From CAVWXT01 sp963759115 (lineage in GTDB: Bacteria > Planctomycetota > Planctomycetia > Pirellulales > Thermoguttaceae), in the NCBI GenBank assembly GCA_963759115.1, contig CAVWXT010000006.1, positions 1,178,001 through 1,242,000 on the forward strand: 64,000 nucleotides of DNA, written 5' to 3'. Shown in pieces: positions 57,035 through 64,000 of the stretch (the first letter of the stretch is position 1; the number at the start of each line of letters is the position of its first letter). The translations under genes were made by a program, and so were the position numbers. The notes beneath the pieces are model-generated. The model saw only the letters and a program-made list of their open reading frames with translations. It was not told the DNA's origin and searched no databases.

Positions 57035-57534
57035 GACTGCTGCTCTCCTCGCTCGATTCTCTACGGAACTGGGGCTCTCTTGCGTCGTCGCTTCCTTCAG
57101 CCGGGAAACATCTCAGTATAGGCGAGTCCTTGCCGTGCCGCAAGCGGAGGCGACTGGGGAAAAATGCCGCCGGGTGGTAAGCGATCCACCTGTTCTACAG
57201 ATGAGTGCGGCGGAACGTCAAACCCGCGTTTCTCACCACGCGGGCATAATTTGGCACACAGCGTTCAACACCAACCCGAAGCGCGAGCGAGGGCAACCAG
57301 TTGTCTGGCCCTCGCTTGCGCTTCGGGTTGGTGTGCGGCTGGTGAGAAATGCGGGCTAACGCGGCCGCCTGCGATCTGGAATAATCCGTCCCTCATTGCT
57401 GGACGGATTAGGAAATCCGTCCTACGTGTCAGTTGGGAGACGGTCGCGACGCGCTCTTGCTTTTCCTCCGCGGGCAATTTATCGTCGTGTGTGAACGGTT
57501 CGCTCTTTCCGCTTCTCTTGGAGACTGAACGGCC
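57035..57534. repeat. Intergenic region with a palindromic repeat (57268-57334)
   Basis: acaccaacccgaagcg (from 57268) is inverted at 57308-57334, with near-perfect arms of about 27 bp. A second hairpin, ggacggattaggaaatccgtcc, lies near 57400. No gene is supported in the region. Confidence 0.6.
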
Positions 57535-59073
57535 ATGTGCGACCATTGCATCAATCGCCGGGAGTTTGCCACGCTGACCTCTGCCGGGCTGGCCGGCGCG
57601 ATGCTCGGGCTGTCCGCGGCGTCGGCGGCCGAGCGGTCCAGCGCCGAGTCGTGGGACCCGGACAAGGCCCCTGTCGTCACCGGCCGGGCTCTGCGCGTGC
57701 AACCGGTCCTGGCGCACGCCGTCATGACGCCCCGCGAGAAGACCTCGTGGCGCTCCTGGAGCGAAATCGTCAATGAACCGGCGGCCGCCGAGGAGATGCA
57801 GCGGATCGCCGCCGAGTTGAAGGCGCTCGGGGCCAAGGCCGAGTTCCCCCTGGAGATTCTGCCCACGGCCAAAGTGACGACCGTCGAGCAAGCGGCCGAA
57901 CTTCAGAAGGGCGATTTCGATGCCGTCCTGTTGTTTGCCGCGTCCAACGGGAAGCTGTTCAAGCCGTGCTGCGCCGCCGACCTGAAACGTGACACGGTGG
58001 TCTTCGTCCGCCACAAGTCGGGCCCGACCTACTACGGCTACGAATGCCTGGGTACCCGATTCTTCCCCGCCCCGTCTCCCGAACAAGTGCAGCACAACAC
58101 CGCCGACAATCACGGCGGCGCCACGCTCGACAACGTGGTGGTCGACGATTACGACGAGGTGCTCTGGCGGCTGCGGGCGCTCTACGGCCTGAAGAACTTC
58201 GTCGGCCACCGCATGTTGGCCTTGGGCGGCGCCTTGGGAAAGTGGGACCCCCAGGCGCCCGCGGTCGCCCGCGATCAATATAAACTGGACATTGTGCCGA
58301 TCGACTACAAGGAGTTGGCGGCCCGCTTGGAATCGATCAAGCCGGACGCCAATTTGCAACGGCAGTTCGCGGCCTGGACGGATCGCTACCTGGCCGTGCC
58401 GAACACGAAGCTGGAGACCGACAGGGCGTTCATCGAGAGGGCCTTCGGCGTCTACCTGATCTTTCGGCAGTGGTTCCGCGAGTACAAGGCCACCTCCATC
58501 ACGGTGGCCTCGTGCATGGGGACGATCTTCGGCGTGGCCAACACGGCCGCCTGCCTGCCGCTGAGCTGGCTGAACGACGAGGGCTACATCGCCTTCTGCG
58601 AGTCGGATTTCGTCGTGATGCCGCCGGGCATCCTGCTGCACTACATCAGCGGCAAGCCGGTGTTCATGCACAACTCGACCTTCCCGCACAAGGCGATGGT
58701 CACGTGCGCCCATTGCACGGCGCCGCGGCGGATGGACGGCCGGCGCTACGAGCCGGCGCGGATCATGACGCACTACGAGTCCGATTTCGGCGCCTCGCCC
58801 AAGATCGAGATGCCGATCGGGCAAGAGGTCTGCGCCATCAGCCCGGAATACTCGAAGCCCCGCTGGTTGGGCATCAAGGGGATCGTGCGCGAGAACCCCT
58901 GCTACGCCATCTGCCGCAGCCAGCAGGACGTGGAGATTGTGGGCCACTGGAAGCGGCTGATTCGCGAGGCCCGCGACTCGCACTGGATGATGGTCTACGG
59001 CGACTATTTGCGCGAGGTCGGCTATGCGGTGAGCAAAATCGGCCTGACTTGGGAGAACACGGCAGAAGTGTGA
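57535..59073 (+). CDS. Exported sugar isomerase family protein (L-fucose/arabinose isomerase-like)
   Basis: The 512-residue protein has a Tat-like leader (NRREFATLTSAGLAGAMLGL). The N-terminal Rossmann-like half (GDFDAVLLFAASNGKLFKPC) and the C-terminal half (SITVASCMGTIFGVANTAAC, YIAFCESDFVVMPPGILLHY, KPVFMHNSTFPHKAMVTCAH) follow the pattern of the L-fucose isomerase C-terminal fold. Potential metal ligands are the Glu in AFCESD and the His in MHNSTFPH. Exported members are common in planctomycetes and their activity is undetermined. Confidence 0.7.
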   Translation: MCDHCINRREFATLTSAGLAGAMLGLSAASAAERSSAESWDPDKAPVVTGRALRVQPVLAHAVMTPREKTSWRSWSEIVNEPAAAEEMQRIAAELKALGAKAEFPLEILPTAKVTTVEQAAELQKGDFDAVLLFAASNGKLFKPCCAADLKRDTVVFVRHKSGPTYYGYECLGTRFFPAPSPEQVQHNTADNHGGATLDNVVVDDYDEVLWRLRALYGLKNFVGHRMLALGGALGKWDPQAPAVARDQYKLDIVPIDYKELAARLESIKPDANLQRQFAAWTDRYLAVPNTKLETDRAFIERAFGVYLIFRQWFREYKATSITVASCMGTIFGVANTAACLPLSWLNDEGYIAFCESDFVVMPPGILLHYISGKPVFMHNSTFPHKAMVTCAHCTAPRRMDGRRYEPARIMTHYESDFGASPKIEMPIGQEVCAISPEYSKPRWLGIKGIVRENPCYAICRSQQDVEIVGHWKRLIREARDSHWMMVYGDYLREVGYAVSKIGLTWENTAEV

Positions 59074-59216
59074 ACCACCGATACCAGCAGGCCTGTCCCC
59101 GCAGTCTGGATCAGCTTAACCATTTGAGTCCTCCCGGACCTCGGCCGATGGAACGTGTTGTCGTCATCCGAAGGATGACCGCCGCAGGCGGCTCTGCGGC
59201 TTCACGTTGTTTGCGG

Positions 59217-60203
59217 CTACCTCTCAATCTCGCACTTCGGCAATTCCTGCTGAAGTTCCTTCACGCCGTCGGCGGTGACCTTGGTTTTTCTCAGGTCGAG
59301 CCGTCGGAGATGTCTCAGCGTTTTGAGGTGCTCCAGCCCTGCATTGGTCACGGCAGTCCCTCTCAGGTTCAGTTCCTGGAAATTGCTCAAACCTTTGAGG
59401 CATTCCAGCCCGACATCGCTCACCTTGGTGTTGGCAAGGTAGAGCCATCCAAGTTGGGTGAACCCTTTGAGGTGCTCCAGCCCCGCATCGGTCACCTTTG
59501 TGTTCGACAGCACCAGCCCTCCGCCCGGCTCTCCGAATTGGTTCAGTCCCTCAAGGTGCTTTAACCCCGCATCGGTCACTTTAGTCCCCGCAAGGTCGAG
59601 CCATCCGAGTTTGGTCAATCCCTTGAGGTGTTTTAAGCCCGCATCGGTCACTTCAGTGTTCGTCAATTCTATCGACTGCAGTTCGGTCAATCCTTTGAGG
59701 TGCTCCAACCCCGCATCGGTCACCTTAGTTCCCCTAATCTTGAGCCATCCAAGTTGGGTGAACCCTTTGAGGTGCTCCAGCCCGGCATCGGTTACTTGGG
59801 TGTTTGAGAGGATCAGTGTGTGGAGTTGTCTCAACGCTTTGAGATACTCTAGCCCGGCATCGGTCACTTGGGTGCCTTCCAGATTGATCGCTTCAAGTTG
59901 GATCAACCCTTTGAGGTGCTCCAGTCCGGCATCGGTCACCTTGGTTCCATCCAAGTCAAGTCGCTTGAGTTTTGTCAACCCTTCGAGGTATTCCAGCCCG
60001 GCATCGGTCACCTTGGTGTCTGTCAGAATCACGAAAATGACCGACTTATCCGGGCTATGATGATCCACACAAACTTCGCCACCGAGTTTTTCAATCTCCG
60101 TAGCTGCCTTTGCTTCCTTTGGATTCACTGTTGCCTCACAACCCGAGGCAACAACTGCAAGCGGCAGACCTAGTGCCAGCGTTCGCAGTATGACTTGGTT
60201 CAT
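59217..60203 (-). CDS. Leucine-rich-repeat lipoprotein
   Basis: From ATG 60203 the product starts MNQVILRTLALGLPLAVVASGC, a lipoprotein signal ending at the lipobox Cys. About ten repeats follow with the unit KVTDAGLEHLKGLTKLxxLx (e.g. TKVTDAGLEYLEGLTKLKRL, TQVTDAGLEYLKALRQLHTL), the cysteine-less ribonuclease-inhibitor-like type. It ends GVKEWQQELPKC-like residues near 59225 (DGVKELQQELPKCEI). The curved repeat is expected to bind proteins outside the inner membrane. The start at 60215 is less likely. Confidence 0.85.
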   Translation of the reverse strand: MNQVILRTLALGLPLAVVASGCEATVNPKEAKAATEIEKLGGEVCVDHHSPDKSVIFVILTDTKVTDAGLEYLEGLTKLKRLDLDGTKVTDAGLEHLKGLIQLEAINLEGTQVTDAGLEYLKALRQLHTLILSNTQVTDAGLEHLKGFTQLGWLKIRGTKVTDAGLEHLKGLTELQSIELTNTEVTDAGLKHLKGLTKLGWLDLAGTKVTDAGLKHLEGLNQFGEPGGGLVLSNTKVTDAGLEHLKGFTQLGWLYLANTKVSDVGLECLKGLSNFQELNLRGTAVTNAGLEHLKTLRHLRRLDLRKTKVTADGVKELQQELPKCEIER

Positions 60204-60373
60204 ACGGTCCTCCACGATGCCACTTGCTGCCGACGGCAGGCACGGCGGTCGCCGCGGCCTGCCTCTGTGAATCAGGTTGAATTAGCAGCCAGCTTACCAT
60301 CCTCCCACTACTCGCACCACCAAGCGGCGACTTGCTCTGCCGCCGTGCCGTGTTGGTCGCTTCCATGCACGGG

Positions 60374-60652
60374 CTACCGAGGATAAAAAAGGCCACTTTC
60401 CTTTCCAGTCTGTCGCCGTATGGCTCGAATCACATGAGCGCCGAGCCTGATGTAGAACAACGGCACGAGGTAGATCAGGGCGAAGCAGGTGGCCACCTTC
60501 CACGTCGCGCCTCCGTCCTGGCCATAGCGGTACAAGAACAGGGGCGCGAATGTGATCGAAACGCCGGTAAGTGTCGAAACCGCCCAATACCAAGGCGAAT
60601 TGATCCGGCGCACCCACTTTGCGTCAACCTCGATCATGACCTTATCGCTCAT
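60374..60652 (-). CDS. Hypothetical small membrane protein
   Basis: From ATG 60652 (MSDKVMIEVDAKWVRRINSP) the 92-residue product has two hydrophobic segments (about 22-40 and 52-70) and a basic C-terminus. The family is not recognised. There is no strong ribosome-binding site. Confidence 0.4.
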   Translation of the reverse strand: MSDKVMIEVDAKWVRRINSPWYWAVSTLTGVSITFAPLFLYRYGQDGGATWKVATCFALIYLVPLFYIRLGAHVIRAIRRQTGKESGLFYPR

Positions 60653-60760
60653 AGGATGGTTTCCTTCGATTTGCACGACCAACGGTGGGCACACCCGACG
60701 CGCAGCGTCCGCCGAAGGCGGGTTCAGCGGGTGTGTGGTGTTGGCAGCTAATGTGGCGGA

Positions 60761-61260
60761 TCAGGTACGGTTATCTCCGTTGCCCACCTCCGGCTTGTCA
60801 TCAGCATCAATCCCCGCGCACAGTGTGGTTGTAAACTCATCACTTAGCGCCCTCATTCTCGCAATGTGATTCCTGGTCCCACGAACCGACCACGCATGAT
60901 AAAAATGAAATTCGGTGAATCCGCCGCCAACGTCCCTCCGGACCACCGTGGACACCTTTACCAAGAAAGGTGGGGAGTCTTTGTAGGTTCCCCTGTACCA
61001 TTTTTATTGACTTCACCAGAATTGTGACATCCGGCCCAAGACACCATTCCACCTGGGTCTTCCGTCAAGGCGAAGCCGTGGGTATCAAACCAATCGGACA
61101 GTTTCCCTCTAAAGACGTCCGCTTCATGTTGATCTCTTGCAATGTGAGCGCCTGCGGCGGTTAGCCAACCCTCAAAATGTCCGGCAATCCCGTAATAGAA
61201 GCCTACAAGAGCCAGCAGCAGTAGGATGACGAGAATTCCTAGCAATTGAATGCGCTTCAT
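60761..61260 (-). CDS. Hypothetical membrane-anchored protein, frameshifted
   Basis: ATG 61260 gives MKRIQLLGILVILLLLALVG (anchor), then WFDTHGFALTEDPGGMVSWA. A one-base shift near 60965 leads to FLVKVSTVVRRDVGGGFTEF and ends HIARMRALSDEFTTTLCAGI. Both parts look like one protein of about 165 residues. No family is recognised. Confidence 0.45.
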
Positions 61261-61703
61261 GTCTTGCCTCCAAGGCAACGCCTGCCGCGACGCCGCCCTT
61301 ACCCGTTCACGATCTCCCGTTAATGCCAACGGTTCTCTAGCGCACAATGTGTCAACTAAACCGGTTCAGGCGGGCAACTTGAGTGCCCTGGGCGATCACG
61401 CCCACCATCATCACCCCCTCTCGCAGACCTAATTATACCCAGGCGCAGGGTCTACGCAAGCTCGTTCCGGCATGGGTTGCACTCTCGGAATCAGGGGTCC
61501 GGAATCACGGAATCAGGGGTCCGGAATCAGGGGTCAGAGCGCACTTAGTCACTAGCGGAAATGCGCCTAATGACTAAGTGCGCTCTGACCCCAAACCCCC
61601 TGGTCCCGCAAGGTGGGACTGGCTGATTGACTCGCGAGAATCCAAACATGCACACGCCCGGTTTCGCGCGGGAAACGCAATTAGGATTGGGAGCCGGTCT
61701 ATC
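61261..61703. other. Intergenic region with a palindrome and short direct repeats
   Basis: ggaatcaggggtccggaatca-type direct repeats (61488-61530) lead into the palindrome at 61530-61592. No gene is supported. Confidence 0.5.
61530..61592. repeat. Long palindrome (ggggtcagagcgcacttagtca)
   Basis: Left arm 61530-61555 and right arm 61567-61592 match as inverted copies at 25 of 26 positions. A related cctgacc motif occurs near 62155. Confidence 0.8.
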
Positions 61704-61910
61704 ATGCCTCTGCCATTCGGCGTGTCGCCGACACAGCCTGTGCTTGGACGCTGTCCGAATCCAAAGTGCGGACGGCAACTCCCATACGGCGCAATCTCGT
61801 GTAGAGCGTGCGGCTGGCAAGAGTGCCACTTTTGCCAAACGTGGTTTGCGCCCGACCCCAAGAGCCCGTACTGCCCAGTGTGCCAAGCGCGGTATCCGTT
61901 GACGCCCTGA
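61704..61910 (+). CDS. Small double zinc-ribbon protein
   Basis: ATG 61704 (MPLPFGVSPTQPVLGRC) gives 68 residues with four Cys pairs: CPNPKC, CRAC, CHFC and CPVC. These form two zinc ribbons. The role is unknown. Confidence 0.5.
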   Translation: MPLPFGVSPTQPVLGRCPNPKCGRQLPYGAISCRACGWQECHFCQTWFAPDPKSPYCPVCQARYPLTP

Positions 61911-62191
61911 TAGTCTGCTGCCAGCTTGGGGCCGGGGCGACGGGGCAGACTGGGCGAGCCTACCACATTGCGGGTGGATGTCAATTTGGAATCGCCGCAG
62001 ACAGTGTTGCCGTTCCCTAAACTCGGGGGTAGGATGATTGCCACAGGAAGGCCGAACAGAGGCGAGATGCCATCGGCCGCGCCAGTGAATCGCTGAATGC
62101 CATGATACCGGCGGGGCGTTGCTTCTGCGAAGATAGGGGCGTTGAAATCTGCCCCCTGACCTCGAATACCTGACCCCGGCTCCCCGTTGCC

Positions 62192-63529
62192 ATGAACCAA
62201 AGCCGCCTCTTGCAGCGATTCTTGCGTTACGTACAAGTAGACACCACCGCCCGGGCCGATGCCGCCGGCTACCCCAGCTCGTCGGGCCAGCTTGAACTGG
62301 GGCGACTGCTGACCGAGGAGTTGCAGGCCCTCGGCTTCGCCGACGCCCGGCAGAGCCAGTACGGCATCGTGTTGGCGACGATCCCCGCGACGGTTGCCCG
62401 GAAAAAGGGGACAGTCCCCGACCAACCTCCGGTCGGTGCCCGCCGGAACGGCCCGGAGGGTGCTGCGCACAAATGGGGACTGTCCCCTTTTTCCGGCACC
62501 GCCCCCACCATCGCCCTGTGTGCCCACCTCGACACCTCGCCGGAGACCACCGGCGCCGGCGTGAAGCCGCAAGTGATCGAGGGCTATCCGGGCGGCGACC
62601 TGGTGTTGCCCGGCGATCCCCGCCGCGTGATCCGCGCGGCCGATGATCCCGAACTGGAGTCGCTCCGCGGCCGCACGCTGATCACCTCCGACGGCACGAC
62701 GTTGCTGGGGGCCGACAACAAGGCGGGCGTGGCCGTCATCATGGAGACCGCCGCTTGGCTCGTCGAGCATCCCGAAATCCCGCACGGCCCGCTGCGGATC
62801 TGTTTCACCTGCGACGAGGAGATCGGCCACGGCGTAGACAAGCTCGACCTCGCCGAGATCGGCGCGGTGGCGTGCTACACGCTCGATGGCCACGGCACGG
62901 GTGAGATCGACGTGGAGACCTTTTCGGCCGATCAGGCCGTGGTCGCGGTTCGCGGCGTGAACATCCACCCGGCAATTGCCAAGGGGCGAATGACCAATGC
63001 CGTCCGCGCGGCCGCCGCGTTCGTGGCCCAACTGCCGCGCGAAAACCTCTCGCCCGAAACGACCGAAGACCGCGAGGGCTTTTTGCACCCCTACGATATC
63101 GTCGGTGGCGTGGCCGAGGTGAAGCTGAAGATTCTGCTCCGCGATTTCGACGCCGCGCAACTTGCCGGGCTGGCCGAGCGTCTGCGGGCGACGGCCGCCG
63201 CCGTGATGCGCGACTTTCCCGCGGCCCGCATCGAAGTGGCCATCGAGCGCCAGTATCGCAACATGGCCGAAGGGCTCGCCCGCGAGCCCCGTGCGGTGGC
63301 CTACGCCGAAGCGGCGCTGCGGCGGCTGGGGCGGACGGCCCGGCAAACGATCGTCCGCGGCGGCACCGACGGCTCGCGACTGACGGAGTTGGGCCTTCCC
63401 ACGCCCAATCTCTCGTGCGGCGGCCACAACCCCCATTCGCCCCTGGAATGGGCCTGTCTGGACGAAATGGCCGAGTCGGTCGAGTGGCTCGTGTCGCTGG
63501 CGGAGGTCTGGGCGGAGGGAGAGGGATGA
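62192..63529 (+). CDS. pepT: Peptidase T (tripeptidase), M20 family, with an in-frame palindromic insertion
   Basis: The 445-residue protein starts MNQSRLLQRFLRYVQVDTTA. The M20 metal ligands are visible in LCAHLDTSPETTGAGVKP (His/Asp), TLLGADNKAGVAVIMETAAW (Asp), CFTCDEEIGHGVDKLDL (Glu-Glu, catalytic base), LDGHGTGEIDVETFSADQA and the last ligand in CGGHNPHSPLEWACL. A 99-bp palindrome (62398-62496) encodes about 33 extra residues just before the first ligand. Length otherwise fits PepT (about 410 residues). It releases the N-terminal residue from tripeptides in the cytoplasm. Confidence 0.92.
   Translation: MNQSRLLQRFLRYVQVDTTARADAAGYPSSSGQLELGRLLTEELQALGFADARQSQYGIVLATIPATVARKKGTVPDQPPVGARRNGPEGAAHKWGLSPFSGTAPTIALCAHLDTSPETTGAGVKPQVIEGYPGGDLVLPGDPRRVIRAADDPELESLRGRTLITSDGTTLLGADNKAGVAVIMETAAWLVEHPEIPHGPLRICFTCDEEIGHGVDKLDLAEIGAVACYTLDGHGTGEIDVETFSADQAVVAVRGVNIHPAIAKGRMTNAVRAAAAFVAQLPRENLSPETTEDREGFLHPYDIVGGVAEVKLKILLRDFDAAQLAGLAERLRATAAAVMRDFPAARIEVAIERQYRNMAEGLAREPRAVAYAEAALRRLGRTARQTIVRGGTDGSRLTELGLPTPNLSCGGHNPHSPLEWACLDEMAESVEWLVSLAEVWAEGEG
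62398..62496. repeat. Palindromic element inserted in frame within pepT
   Basis: Arms ccggaaaaaggggacagtcc (62398 on) and the inverted copy ending at 62496 flank a 55-bp core. The length, 99 bp, is a multiple of three. Its ends match the element at 22421-22517. Confidence 0.85.
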
Positions 63530-63639
63530 AGGCCAAGAGTTCAACGTCAACGGAAAAGACTCCCTTTGTTCCTTCCGAAGAAGGCCAAGGAAGGGTCCGC
63601 CACCCCGGCGGGCAGCTAGCCGCTAGGGGTTTGCCAACC

Positions 63640-63987
63640 GAGTAGAGCTTACGGCGGGCACGGTCGATCGCCGTCCATGTTCACATGCTGTCGACGCCCG
63701 GCATCTCCCGCATTTCGCCGGGCAGGTTCTTGTCCTTGGCATAACCGAACGACCATATCTCGTCTCACTGTACCCGCCGGGCCTTGATGTTGCGGAGTAC
63801 GTTGTCGCTATACTCCATAACCGCCTGGCCCAATTCGCGGGTGAGTTTCTGGATGGTATTCTTGGCTACCCCCATCATTCGGGTGGCGTCCCGAATGGAA
63901 CAGCCGTCAACCAGGCACCGGACGACAGCACAACGCTTTTCGTGGGTTAGGACCGGCGAATCAATAGGTGTCGGAGTTTTGTGGCAT
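63640..63987 (-). pseudogene. Decayed IS1-family transposase remnant
   Basis: The minus strand reads VLTHEKRCAVVRCLVDGCSI, then RDATRMMGVAKNTIQKLTRE, NIKARRVQ, a TGA, DEIWSFGYAKDKNLPGEM, and after another TGA TWTAIDRARRKL. This is the N-terminal half of an IS1-like transposase (usual form RVQCDEIWSF). It has two stop codons and lacks the rest. The ATG at 63987 is out of frame, so the gene is broken. It fills the right end of the window with no other gene. Confidence 0.65.
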
Positions 63988-64000
63988 ATCTGATAGACTG

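Noticed and set aside
22421..62496. Palindromic repeats as CRISPR repeats
   Set aside because: Copies are dispersed, non-identical and not separated by regular spacers; no cas genes are present.
63700..63800. TGA at the expected Cys of the IS1-like transposase as selenocysteine
   Set aside because: No hairpin at the required distance, a second TGA at a Trp position and frame decay show a pseudogene.

Overview
This GC-rich window looks like a chromosomal segment of a Planctomycetota bacterium, most likely Pirellulales-like. The lineage markers are a small basic protein of the PVC type, a PEP-CTERM protein with autotransporter-type repeats, TIGR03067/PD40 proteins, an ECF sigma factor next to a receptor-like Ser/Thr kinase, a short DnaA and a truncated sulfatase. 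Many clear genes, including gyrB, dnaA and an ABC permease, are broken by single-base indels that leave the protein readable on both sides. I treat most of these as sequence or assembly errors, but the sequence cannot exclude real mutations.

The most striking part is the left 15 kb. A tRNA-Sec gene (selC, 15224-15320, minus strand) sits 40 nt upstream of a same-strand cluster running from 15183 down to 2523. In order the cluster encodes a small membrane-anchored protein, a NapH-like polyferredoxin, a membrane selenoprotein, a PD40 protein, a secreted selenoprotein, a second PD40 protein, a TlpA-like selenoprotein, and a further secreted selenoprotein interrupted by an ISL3-type insertion sequence. 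Four of these genes contain an in-frame TGA. In each case a hairpin follows whose apical loop lies about 21-22 nt after the TGA, as expected for a bacterial SECIS. Three of the four share the identical 19-nt hairpin and the peptide YSWRVP. All products carry signal or membrane sequences, so the cluster looks like a selenium-dependent extracytoplasmic redox system. I did not recognise it as a described system.

From 15.3 to 26 kb come two integrase remnants beside tRNA-Sec and tRNA-Arg, lspA, a 1368-residue repeat protein with a PEP-CTERM signal, a frameshifted ECF sigma factor, and a Ser/Thr kinase with an N-terminal zf-HC2 domain. From 26 to 33 kb come a membrane protein, a truncated sulfatase, a secreted glycosidase-like protein, a sugar isomerase-like TIM-barrel protein, and an AAA ATPase overlapping a Toprim-like gene.

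From 33 to 41 kb lies a replication cluster, dnaA-dnaN-dciA-zinc-finger gene-gyrB, interrupted by an IS200-like and an ISAzo13-like element. A group II intron without a maturase gene lies at 41.1-41.9 kb, directly after a strong hairpin. The remainder (41.8-64 kb) is mostly housekeeping: PAP2 phosphatase, GT87-like protein, cardiolipin synthase, MFS transporter, U32 peptidase, ABC transporter, a large planctomycete TPR-like protein, a sugar isomerase family protein, an LRR lipoprotein and PepT. Palindromic repeats are frequent, and two of them lie in frame inside coding sequences (the U32 peptidase and PepT).
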